Source: Akkermansia sp.
GTDB lineage: Bacteria; Verrucomicrobiota; Verrucomicrobiia; Verrucomicrobiales; Akkermansiaceae
Length of the DNA: 64,000 nucleotides
Direction of reading: 5' to 3'
Assembly (NCBI GenBank): GCA_017398355.1
Contig: JAFQGD010000049.1
Location: 1 to 64,000 of the forward strand
A model generated the notes under the pieces. The model ran no database searches. It was given only the letters and a program-made list of their open reading frames with translations, and had not been told where the DNA came from. Made by a program: the position numbers and the translations under genes. Each line of letters begins with the position of its first letter. Position 1 is the stretch's first letter. Below are positions 1-12,500 of this stretch, in pieces.

Positions 1-1
1 C

Positions 2-439
2 TGGACGCAGCACACCGTGCAGCTGGATGCCCGCCTGAGCTATGGCGTGGCCATCAATGAGCGCACCACCGCCCGCGCCTTTGCTGGGCTGCAATACCAG
101 CATGTGGATTCCGCCACGCCGGCCGCCGGGGTCGAGGCCGATTCGCTGAGCAACCTGCGTGCAGAAGTGGGCGTGGGAGCCACCTACGCAGCCACGGCCA
201 AGACGAGCGTGTATGGCGAAGTGAGCTTCATCGGCGACATGGTGCGCGACAACCCCGCCACCCACCTGGGCGGCACATGCCGTGGCGGAGCGAACCCCGG
301 CCGTGCAGGGATGAACCTGAGCGTAGGCACCACCCACGCCCTCAACGAGAAATGGAGTGTGAACGCGGGCTACACCATGGAACTGGTGCCACGCGCCAAC
401 AGCCACAGCGCCAACATCGGCGCTACCTATCGTTTCTAA
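2..439 (+). CDS. Autotransporter beta-barrel domain, C-terminal part (5' end outside window)
   Basis: The frame is open from the window edge, so only the last 145 or so residues are seen. The fragment shows alternating polar and hydrophobic short strands (AFAGLQYQHV, LSVGTTHAL, WSVNAGYTMEL) and ends in GATYRF. A C-terminal aromatic residue after such strands is typical of autotransporter and other outer-membrane beta-barrels recognised by the BAM machinery. A GTG at 17 is in frame but is unlikely to be the real start, because the preceding codons continue the same pattern. The passenger part is not visible and its function cannot be stated. The gene ends at a perfect hairpin. Its base composition is clearly more GC-rich than the start of the giant gene that follows. 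Confidence 0.75.
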   Translation, partial: WTQHTVQLDARLSYGVAINERTTARAFAGLQYQHVDSATPAAGVEADSLSNLRAEVGVGATYAATAKTSVYGEVSFIGDMVRDNPATHLGGTCRGGANPGRAGMNLSVGTTHALNEKWSVNAGYTMELVPRANSHSANIGATYRF

Positions 440-481
440 TATGTATCTATTGGGCTTTCTTATCTGAAATGACCTATGTGT

Positions 482-524
482 AGAAAAGTTCGGTATTTGT
501 ATGCCGAACTTTTCTCCTGTTTTA
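482..524 (+). terminator. Hairpin terminator after the autotransporter gene
   Basis: Positions 482-493 and 504-515 form a perfect 12-bp inverted repeat with a 10-base loop, followed by a short T-containing stretch. It separates the autotransporter gene from the giant gene, which therefore probably has its own promoter. No convincing -35/-10 pair or Shine-Dalgarno sequence was found before the ATG at 548. Confidence 0.75.
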
Positions 525-547
525 ATGCTTTTTACCTATTTTGATTT

Positions 548-3500
548 ATGGCTTACTTTGACATTGATACTACCATTGATTATTTGGTAGAAGTTTTTTC
601 TAATGACGGTATGGGTTACTGTGACCAGCTATATATATATGATGCAACGGTTACGGTAATAGATGGTGGCTCTTTTCATATGCAAGGTTATGATCCGTCG
701 TATTCCACACCGGATACCTATTACTATGCCTACCAGTCCATTTATGTTTCTACTGATGCCACCTTGAAGTCCGAGTATACGGAGGAAGCTAACCTGATTT
801 ATTCAGATTGTCCATATGTGGCGATGTCGATTGATGGGACGGTTGATTTAAAGAATGCAAAAATATATCTTGGAGGTGATGATAGCCATTACCATGATTC
901 GTATAGTTCGCCTTATTTTACCAGTCGAATATATGTGAGTGGCTCTTTCTCCATGAATGGAGGCAGCCTGACAGTTGAACCTTACTTCTATTACAGTGAA
1001 TATGATGAAGTCCGCTGCGCTGAGGATGCTGTGATGACTTTCACGAATGTGGATGTAGATGCTGCCATTTCATCTGCAGGTGTGTTGTGCGCAAACCGGA
1101 GTACATTTTCCAGAAAACTGACGATTCAGTTAGACTCCGGTGATAGCCTTTCGGAAAAATTATTGGGAAGCGGGAATACGTTTACACAGCAAGAACTTTT
1201 CTATTTGGATGGATACGGTGGCGATTTCTCCGATGTGTGGGGATTCATTGGAGAAACTGAAGCAGAAAACTCGTTCATTGCATTTAGCGTGGGGACCGGT
1301 AAGACCGTACAAATCGGCAAGCCCAAGGCAGGACTTGAACATGTTGGTTATTGCTATGTAGGTGGTGACAAGAGTGCCCAAGTTATCATCAATGAAGGGA
1401 CTCCTCTTTTAATTGGTGCTCAAAATATTAACGATGGCACCACGCTTTCTGCTCATTTTGAAAAGAATGCGGATGCCATTCGTGCGGTTGCTGACTCGAA
1501 TATATCTTGGGTAAAGTACGGTGGCACCATCAGCCTACAAAATGCCAACATTGATTTGAGTGAAGCCGGTACGGGTTCTATTTCTATGTATAGTGACAGC
1601 GGATTCCAAGTGGAATCCGGTACGCTTGATTTTTCAGAAACAAAGCTCACTTTAAGAGGTACGAGCTTTTTGAATATGAAGAATGGGCGCTTGCTTACCA
1701 ATGCGGAGGTTGAAGCTACCTCCGGTACGAAAATATCATTGGATTCTGTAGATGTTGATGGGTTGATTAAAATATCTGCCGGAGCTCATGCGGAGATTGT
1801 CGATAGTGTCATATCGGAGTTGCAGATATCTTTGCTCGCCGGTGATGTGACAATTTCCGGGAATGATTTTTCCAATGCCACCATTAAATTATTAGATGCA
1901 AATGCAGGTGGCAAGATTAACCTTTCCGGCAATAACTGGGGCACAACGGATAGAGAGGTCATTATTGCCCGATTGGGGGATTATGCTGATAATATTTATT
2001 TGGGCGAGTTGGAAGGTGAATATACCGGTACTGAAACGTTCCTCGTGACCAATACCAATGATGCCGGGGAGGGGAGTCTTCGCTGTGCGTTGGAGCTGGC
2101 CGCTGCTTATTCCGGCACTCGCCGCACGGAGATTGTTTTTGACTCCGCATTGGCCGGTTCTTCCATACACTTGGCTTCTGATTTGACGATTTCTTCCACT
2201 ACCGGCATTGTGAATCTGAAGGATAACCCTGTCTCCATCATTGGAGGTGCGCTGATTGTAGAATCGGACATTAAGCTCAACAACATGGCTTTGGAGGCCT
2301 TGGTTCTTGCTCAGGGGGTGTCTGTTGAGGGGAGTAATAATGTGCTCACCGGCGGTGGAGAGGTATTACGCGTGGAATCTCCCAATGTGTATTTGGGCAT
2401 GTTGGAGCTTTCTGTAGAACAGCCGGATACTGCCTATATCAACATTGATTGTAGTATCAATAACGGTGTGCTGGGACTCGATATGTTGGGAATCCCCTAT
2501 GTTGTAACCCAAGATACGGAGATTTTGGGTTCTACCCAGGTGGATAAGGGTGAGAAGTTGGTGCTTGAGTCCGGCGTGAAGGTGGATTGGGTGGCCGGGG
2601 ATTTGACTATTGCCGGCGAACTCATCATTGAGAATGAAAATCTTACGGATTCCGTAACATGTGCGGATAATCACGACATAAAAGTACTTGATGGTGGTAA
2701 GGTTGAATGGGAAAACGCCAATGTGGATTTACATGGAGGTGTCTTGCGGCTGAATGGAGTTGGTTGCATTGTCAATCAGACCGGAGGTACAATGAAGGGG
2801 AACGTGGTGTTGCACAATAAGAGTGGTGTCTACACGGCCACGAATGCCGTTATAACAGGTTACGTTAAGTCAGATACCAGTAATGCGGCCGATTCTGTCA
2901 TCAATTTGACGGGGTGCCATGTTAAGGGTGACGTGGAGGCCTATTATGCAGACGCAAATATCCAAGATTCCCAGGTAGACGGAGAAGTGTGGGCATCTAG
3001 GGGGGACGTTGTGGTTAAAAATAGCACGTTACGTGGTAAAATCTCGTGCGACTGGTCACAATCTTCTATCGCCCTGGAGAACTGTCTCATTGACGGCTGG
3101 TTTGATACAACCTATCTTAACAAAATATCCGGCACAGGAAATGTATTGAAAGGGGATAAGATTGCAGAAAGCCACTATTCTGAATTATCGAATCTTACAA
3201 GCCTGTTGTCATTTGTCAGTGAAATAGAGGCGGAAAATCCGTATGTGGAATTGAGTGAACCGTTGCGTATTGATTCGGATGTGACAATGGTCTCGCTGAG
3301 TAGCATAGGCGCGGCGAAGTTGGAATACAGGGTTGATGGCTGGAAGGATGATTTAGATTCGTACGGCTATGTATACTTCTATGATTACCCGATGTCATAT
3401 ATAGAATCGGGTAATACGCTGACATTAGGTGAAGGTGTTCGATTGAACATCGGCGGTGGCGGGGGAGAAGTCAACATAATGGTTGATGCTTCTGTGGATG

Positions 3501-6500
3501 CCTCTTTCATGGATGCTATGCTGAAAACCATGGTTGGCGAGGACGGCTATGTTTATGCTGATTCTCCTTACTACACTTACTTTAATTTCTTTTGTTCAAA
3601 CCTTCTCAATGGTTTGGTTATTAATGGTAATCTTGAAGCAGATTATGAGACGGTGCAAAATGCCATCACAGCCAAGGAAAGCCATGTACGCATAGCGGTG
3701 GGCTGCGTGAATGAAGGGTCTCTTCAATTGAAGAATGCCGGCATCAACCTCGCAGGTGAGAGCAGCGATGTCATCGTGGGCACAGGTTCAACCGCCAGCA
3801 TGACCGGCGGTACCTTTGCCGCAACGGAGGGGTGGGTGAACTATGGCACGACCATATTGGATGCCGTAGAGGTGCGAAATAATGTTCGGAGTAGCGGTGA
3901 TTTAACGCTCACACACACATTGCATTCGGCAGATGTCCTCCTGGAAGATGGCTCAACAGCAACGATAGAGAATACGATGGGCATCGGCTCCCTTGTCCTG
4001 AAAGATGAGGTCCAGGTTTCTTCGATTACGGAAAACGATTTCAGCCATACGACCATCGACTTGAGTTCATACTCCGGTAGTGCTATCGATTTGTCCGGGA
4101 ACTATTGGGGAGCAGACGTGACTACGCTGGAAGATATTACGGCTCGAATTCTGGGTTATAGTGCAAGCAAGGTTATTATCTCTGATTGGCTTGCAAGCGC
4201 ACCGGAACGAACGGACGTGGTGAATGTGACTAACACAAATGATAGCGGAGAAGGATCTCTGCGATGGGCCGTGGAAAAAGCTGCATCTTTTGATGGCGAG
4301 GTATTGCCCAAAGTAGTGTTTGATGAAGCTATTAGTGATGAAGTCATTGAGCTGAAGAGCGATTTGGTGATACCGGAAGGTGTCAACGTCGTGTTCCACC
4401 GCGGTGTTGCAATCGATTTGAGTGAGGTCGAAAAATTGACCGTGAAGGGTTCTATTACGGCAGAAAACGGAGAAAATGTCAAAATCTTTACCGTGAATGA
4501 TTCGTCTGCACAAGGCCTTGTACTGATTGAGGGAGCAGCCAATCTGAAAAATATTGTCTTTGGGGAGCGTGTGAGTGTGGGTGTGGCCGGAAGCATGGCG
4601 CTGGATGGATGCGGTATTGCCGGAAGCTTGTTCTGCGCGGATGGGGCTCAAGTAGAGCTGAATAACATGGAAATAAACTTCCCGATATCCAACGCCGGGC
4701 AGGCTTCACAATTCGAGATGAACGATTGTGACCTGTACGCAAGCTTGGGTGAATTCACCTCTTTGGAGGGATTGAACGGCAGCGGAAACAGCGTCAGGGA
4801 AACGGAAATCCTTTCTCTGGGTACAGAAACGGAAGCATTTACCGGCACCACCGACGTATTGAATGAGTTGTTTGCAGAGGAAGCTAGTCCCACAGCGGCC
4901 TACGTCACCATCTTGCGATTGGGAGATTGCACGCTCAATGCGTTACAGTTGCCGATAAGCTACAGAGCCAATTCCGGAGCCGTGGTGGATGGTAAAGTTT
5001 CGCTGGATGCGGGCGTATGCGTTTCTCTCATCGAAGGCGACCTTCTCGTAGAATCCGGAGGTATTTCCGCCTCTTGGGAGGGTGCCGGAGAGAGTACAAA
5101 TGACGCGCTTCGCTTTGAGGGAGACTCTCAAGTAATCACCCTGTCGGGGGAATCTGAGTTGGTGTTGAAGAATGCAGGGCTATGCGCATTGAATTCATTG
5201 GCACTGAACGTGGAATCCGGTAGCGTGCTATTGAATCATTCTTTGTTGAGCATAGACGGATTAGCCGCAGTTGTTTCTGCTGATTCTTCCATCTCCATCA
5301 TCGGGAGTGAGTTTGCCGGGACTGGTTTGGCTCGGAAAATCAGTATTCTTGGACAGGCAGAATTGGAAGATAGCAACCTTTTAGGGGTGCAGATAGAGGT
5401 TGGGGCATCCGAGAACTTCAAGATGGCGGGCTGCTCCGGTCTTGTTTCTCTGAGTTTTGCCGATACCCCCGTGATGACTGTCATTCGAGATAATGATTTT
5501 AGCACGACCTCCATCGATGTATCTGCCTTGGGAAATGCGCAAATTGATCTTTCCGGGAATTACTGGGGTACAACAGATAAACAGGAAATCATCGACAAAA
5601 TTATCGGCTACTCCGAAGAAAAAGTCATTTTGGACAGCTGGTTGGGTGGTGCCGCCGGTGAAGAATTCAAATTGGAAGGGGTAGTTGGCAAGACGCTGCT
5701 TTCTGCTGATTCCACCACATTGACGCTGAATTTCTCCCATGCCGTGGAGATGGAGAGTATTTCGACGGATAGTCTGTACATGCTGAGCGTGAGCGGAGAA
5801 CGTGTTGATTTCACCGGATTCCGCCTAGACGGTACGTTACTCATTGCAGAATTTGCCCCGCTTGCAAATGATGGGCAATACAACATTGTCGTCTGCAACA
5901 CGATACGTAGTGAGGCCGGACAGAAGATTTCCATGCAAGGTGAGAATACGCTGTTGCCGGTAACTGCCGATGTGACACCTGAGAGCGTGGAATCAATCCG
6001 CCTCCACGATGCTTCCGTCATTCAGTATCTTGATGTGCTGCTGAATGGCGAAATCTCTCCCGATACGGTGGATTTAGACGAAATCTCTCTGACGACACCT
6101 TCCGGTAGTACCTTGTCCGTGAAGAGTTGGAACATGCCTACGCGCCGCATTTTGCGCTTGTATGTGGATGGCATTACGGAGATTGGAGAATATCAACTGG
6201 CTCTGCCGAGCTCGCTTGCAGATGCAGCCGGCAATGTCGTGACGGATGCAGGTGCAGAAATTGCATTTGTCGTTCAATCCGCAGATGTTGCCGTGGTGGT
6301 ATCGGATGCAGTTTACAGCGCCACAACTGATGGTTCGTGTGAGGTGTCCGTTACTGTGCAGAACAATGGTAACCTAGGCATGGAGAAGGGGGTGCTGGAA
6401 TTATGGCTCACGAAAGACGGCAAACTGACAGAGCGTTCATTGCTGCTGTATACACAGACGATTGACGAATTAGCAGCGAACGCCGTTGAAAACCTCCAAG

Positions 6501-9500
6501 TATTGCTCAACTTGGGGAAGGTAAGCGATTTACAGGAGGGAGAGTACACCATCGTAGCTAAGGTAAGCGCAGATGAAAAGTACTCTTCTTTGGTGCAAGA
6601 TAACGTGGCCACGGTTGGTTCCTTGGCGTTGACATACCCGACAGCCGCTGATTTGAGTTTGAAAATTTCCACGGATGCCGAAACAATTCAACCCGGACAA
6701 ACGCTAACGGTGCGCTTGACTCTCTCAAACGAAGGAAATGAAAACGCCGGAAATGTCGGGACTGTCATTTTGGGCATCATCCCCGAGGGTGGGAATGCAG
6801 ATGATATGCTGCAAATCCACAGTATGGACATATCGACCTTGAACTTGGTAGCAGGTTTTTCTATGGGGGTGGATGTTCAAATGACGATTCCGTCTGATAT
6901 CTCGGTGAGCGGAAACGTGCAATTAGTGGCAAAACTTGATACGGATGTGTACGAGTTGCCCGGAACAACGGAGAATAACACAGCTCTCTCAGAGGTGATT
7001 TCGTTGGCGAAGAGTCTTGGTATTACAGCATCCGTCGAATCTGTTGCGGAAGGTAGTAGCACCAAAGTCGTTTACGTTATTACACGCACAGGTGATTGCA
7101 GCGAGGCGTTGACCATCAACCTCGACAGTGATCAGATGGAGCGCTTGGGTCTGCCTCAAACGGTGACAATTGCTGCGGGACAGAGACAGACCCGTGTACA
7201 GGCCGCTGTGGTGGATGATGCTGATTTTGCAGGAGATACGCCAACCACGATAACAGCAAGTGCGGGGGGGTATATTTCTTCCTCTGTCGACTTGACTATA
7301 CTAGAGGATGAGCAGCCCACGATTAGTGTTGCGCTGGAACCCACAGAGGTGACGGAAGGAAAAGATTCTACCTTGCGTGGGACGGTCAGCATCAATACGG
7401 TGTATGCCACCGATGTGGAAGTCAAACTCGGTAGCAACTTTAGTGGGCAGATAAAGGCCCCTGCGACGGTTACCATTAAAGCCGGTGAAACGGCGGCCTC
7501 GTTTGAGGCCGAGGTGTTGAATGACGAAACGGCAGAAATTGACAAAGAAGTCACGATTACAGCAGCCGCAACAGGCTTTAATAGCGGTGCTGCATCCGTT
7601 GTTGTGCGTGATGATGATATCCCGCAGGTGGAGCTCATCTTGCATACGGATATTGTATCTGAAAGTGATGGCTACTATGCGGTCAATGCGACTCTGGTGC
7701 GCTCCGGTGGCTCCACGGAGGCCATCACCGTGCGCTTGCAGGACGTGGATGGCTTGGGGCTTATTCTGCCTCCTTCCATACCGATGGGTGCAGGTGAGAC
7801 GCGTGTGAAGTTCATCATCGGTGTGGTGGATGATTCTTTGGCTAACGGTGAGCGCACCGGTAAGATTCGCGGCACCATTACCATTGATGACTGTGGGTGT
7901 GATGCATCTACATCATCCGGCGGTGGTATTTTCGAAAGTACCCTTACTGTCCAAGATAACGACAGCCCCACATTGAGCGTGAGCCTGAGCAAAACGGTGC
8001 TGCGTGAAGGCGGCCAAGAGATGGCCACACTTACCATCACTAGCAATTATGTGAGCGATACGGACGTAGTCGTTTCCTTGGAAGATGCCGGGTTGTTGAA
8101 TCTTCCCGCTTCTCTCATCATTCCCGCCGGCAGCTCTTCTATCACATGCGAAATTAGCGCGAAAGCGGATGGGGTGACGGATGGTACCCAGTATACGACG
8201 ATTACGGCAAAAGCGGAGGGCTTTATCTCCGGGCGTGGCTATATGCAAGTGACAGATATGGATATGCCCGACCTGGTCATTGATTCCGTGAGCTTGGACG
8301 AGCACGCCATCGCCGGGCAGAAGACGACTGTAACGGTCACGTTGCGAAACCAGGGGTATGCTTCATCCGGTTCTTCGGTTCCCGTGGTGCTTTCACTATC
8401 CGATGGCACGATACTGGGGCTGATTCATACCGAAAGTGCATTGCAAGCCGGGGATGTTGTCACTCTTACAGCGGAAATAACCTTGCCTGAGGTTTCCGGT
8501 CAATTCTTCGTCTCCGCAGAAGTGGATCAAAGCGATTCGATTGATGAATTGATAGAGACAAACAACATTAAGTCAAGTGGTATTGTCTCTATTGGCTCCG
8601 GTTACAGTGTCAGTGCTGAATGGGTGCAGGATGTTCTCTATTCGGCCGGAGCTTTGGACATTACCGGTGTGTTGTCGGCAGAGGCAGACGGACTACCGAT
8701 TGAAGGGCAGTTGGTCAACCTGTACATATATCGCAATGGTATATTGTTGAAGACATTAACAACAGAATCAGCTGCCGATGGCTCGTTTGCAACGGATTTC
8801 CAAATACCTGCCGGTTTGGGTGGCGTGTATTCCGTAAAGGCCGGTGTGTACTCTGACATGAGCGACACGCTTGATAGCGCGAAAGTGGCGGCTCTTTCCA
8901 CTACTACGGATTCGAAGTCGCTGCAATGGCTGCTGGATGTGGGGGATTCTCAAACAGGTACGGTCACCATCACCAATAGCGGTGCGGTTGATTTGCATGG
9001 AGTGAACTTGCAAGTCGCAGGTTTGCCTGATAACATTTCCTTCCTGATTGATGAAAAAGCCGTCGATTTGGCGGTGGGTGAAAGCGCCGTCTTCCATTAC
9101 ACAGTATCCGGTGAATCTCTCAACGTGGGAAGTCAGTTCTCAGGTGTTTTCCTGAGCGCAAGCTCTGACGAAGGAACATGCTTGAATATCAACGGTTATT
9201 CCTATGTTAAAAATGCGGATGCAGACCTGCGCCTCTCTATGCAGGAAAGCGCCTATACAGTCAATCAGGATTCTGTGCGATATCTTGAAATGACGGTTAC
9301 AAACTACGGCGGCGGGGATAGCGGGAAAGTACATATAACCCTGCCGACGGGAGCGGAGTGGCTGAGCCTCTATTCCGGTGCAACGATTGAGAACTTAGCA
9401 TCCGGAGAATCGGCTACGGTGGTGTTGAAGGTTGACGCAACAGCGTCTGAGGTGGCTCTTAATGCCCCGCAGACGTGTCCCATCGTCATCAATGCAGACA

Positions 9501-12500
9501 ATGCAGACGGAAAGAAACTCTCGTTTGATGTGACCTTTGTTGACACGGAAATGGCCTCACTGCAAGTGAATGTATACGATTCATTCTCCTTGCAGGGAAG
9601 CGGCGTGGCCGGTATGTCCGGTGCGCGGGCCTCCTTGTTCAATGCCTACACACGAGAATTGGTAGATGTTGTATATGCGGATGAAAATGGCAATGTGAAT
9701 TTTGGTGAGCTGAACGGTGGCAAGTACTACATGTACATTGATGCAGATGGCTGCTACCGCTACAAGGCAAACATCAGCTTGGAGCCGGGCGAGGCTAAGA
9801 CGCTGGATGCATGGATGACCAATTCAACGGTAGAATACACATTTACCGTTAAAGAGAAAGATATTGAGGAGAAGTACACGTTGGAGCAGGAAGTGACATA
9901 CAATACCAATGTACCGGATGCTGTCATCGTGTTTGACCAAGAATACATAGCCCTCCCGGATTTGGAATTTGGCAACACTTATTATGTGTCGTTCTCTGTT
10001 TCTAACTACGGATTGACGAGTGCTCTTGATTTCCTCGTCGATTTGCCGGAGCTTGAGCATGTCACCTTTACCTTGTTGAATCCCATTGACGAGTTGCCGG
10101 CTCTTACATCTCAAGAGTTCTGGCTGGAAGTTGTGGTGGATGATGCTCCGCAGGAAAAAGGTGCCTATAGCATCGGTAATTTCGTTTGCGTGGATGCCTT
10201 GGTTGATGTCCGTCGCCGTGTCTGTAACCGAAAGACCGGCGAATGGGAATATGTTAGCACCGGTATTAAGACAACGAAAGAGTATTGCTTCATTAAAGAT
10301 ACGGATTCGTCTTCTCCCGGTAGTATTTCCCCGGATAGGGTGGTGCATACCAATACACCGGACATCCCCAACTGGGAGCACATTATTTCTCGGGAACCGG
10401 CGGGGTGCGTATGTGGCCCGTATATTTCCTTTGTCTCTGAGGCGGAAGCCTGTGTTAAGTCTTGCCTTGTGCAAGTCCAAGAATTTATAGATGATAATCT
10501 GACCTTTTCAGGTATCCTCTACAATAAGGCTCTGGATCTTGTGAAGGATGTTGCGTTCAAAAATCCCTTAGTTTTAGGCACATGGCTTGCCGGCAAAGCG
10601 ATTTGGAACATGGGCGCAGACATGCTGGGTAAAAATGTTGATTGGATTGAGGTCTCTCTTGACATGGGGAGCGACTTGCCGGTCATTGGCACTGTCTTCG
10701 AGTGGGCCGGGAAGATATATGAATTATGGCAGATAGCTGAACAGTGCAATGTAGAGCTGGAAGCTCCTGCGTTGGCTGCCCGCATTGAGAACCTCAAGAA
10801 GCAATCCCTGCAAATGGCTTCTTCTTTGATGAATATCATCAACTCCATTGTCTTCTCCGTAACGGGTATTGGCTCCATCTTGCGGTTGAGTGAAAGAATG
10901 TTTGAAAAGTTCTTTGGCCGCGACTTCTCCTTTGCCCCTGAAGCTTTGTCTCTGGAGCTTATCAAGAAGGTCTTCCAAGAGGCTATTAACTTTGGTACTG
11001 CGTTTGGCAACTTCACCACAAATATTTCCGCCATCATTGATCAACTTGAGGAAAATACCAAGGGCGCGGTCATTGATGTGGAGGCTGTGGTTGAGGAAGT
11101 CCAGGTACAACGAATTTCTGAAGAACAGCGTTTGGCCTTGCATAGCATGGAATTCGCTACCACCTTTGAAGAGGGGGAGCTGGATGCCATCATTGACCGC
11201 TGGAATCGTACCATTGATTACCTGGATCGAGGTATCACCAGTGCTGATCAACTTGAGGCCGGCGAAAACACGGACTTCTTTACGCATGACTACATGGAAT
11301 CTTTGATGAAGTCGGCCATTGCTGATAACGAGCTCATGTTGAGCGGCGATAAGGATGCCTTCTTCGCTGAGGTGGAGGAAAGTTACCAGTCGATGGTGGA
11401 TGAAATCAATGTGCTTAATGCCGGTGTGTGCGCGTCTGTCCAGCTGAAGTTTACGCAAACAGCCGCCATGACCCGTGAAGCCTTTGAAGGGCTTTTCACC
11501 CTGACCAACGGCGGTTTGCAGGGCGATTTGACCAATTTGAGCTTCCGCGTATTCGTGACAGATATGAACGGGGTAGATGTGACAGAGCATTTCGCCATTA
11601 GCTATTACGGTATAGAGGGCTTTGAATCTGTCGTTGCCGGGGAGGGTGGCATAACGGGTGCTGTTTTGAAAGCAAATGGTGCCGGGGAAATCACCATTCA
11701 GTACATACCGGATCGCTATTTGGCTGCCGAAGCCTCTCAGCAGTATTACTTTGGGGCCGAGCTTAGCTATGTTGAAGCTGATACCGGAAAACTGCGAGAA
11801 ATTGGCATGGCTCCTGTCACCATGACGATTAATCCCTCGCCCAGCTTGGAATTGCACTATTTCTTGACTGAATCCGTCTATTCGGATGATCCCCACACGC
11901 TGGCAGAAGTGGAAGCCGCGCAGAAGGGTGAAGTGGGTCTGTTGGTGAAGAATAATGGCAATGGTGTTGCCAAGAACTTTACACTGAGTGATTTGGAAGC
12001 TGAGTTTGAAGCCAATGAAAAGGGCTTGGCGCTTGAGTTGTCCATGCTGGGCTCCTCCTTGAATGGAGGGGATTTGCAGCAGACGGGCATGAGCCTGAAC
12101 TTCGGCAACTTGGAGGGCGGTAGTTCCTCTACGGCTGTTTGGTATTTCACCACAAACTTGCATGGCCGCTTCACAGACTACACTGCCACCTACACCCGCA
12201 TTGACAGCTTGGGAGATGAGGCTTTCGTCATCAGTGGTACCGATACGGATGTTTCGTTGATTGAAAGCATAACACCGCACTTCTTGGTGCGCAGTTTCCA
12301 AGCAGATGGAGATACGAAGACAGATTTCCTCGTCAATGATGAGGCCGATGCGGCCGGAGCTGCGGATGGAATCTTCTTTGGCGATGGTAGTTATGCAGCT
12401 GTTAATGCCGTATTGGCGGTTAGCAGCACCAGCGGCGAGCTTGGCGGTGGTTCCAACACCATCACCTTGACCATGTTTGTGGAAGAAGGCTGGAACTATT

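Noticed and set aside
7320-8265. Possible RTX calcium repeats in the giant protein
   Set aside because: The repeats fit Calx-beta domains (alternating strands with acidic turns). No GGxGxDxUx nonapeptide series was found anywhere in the protein.
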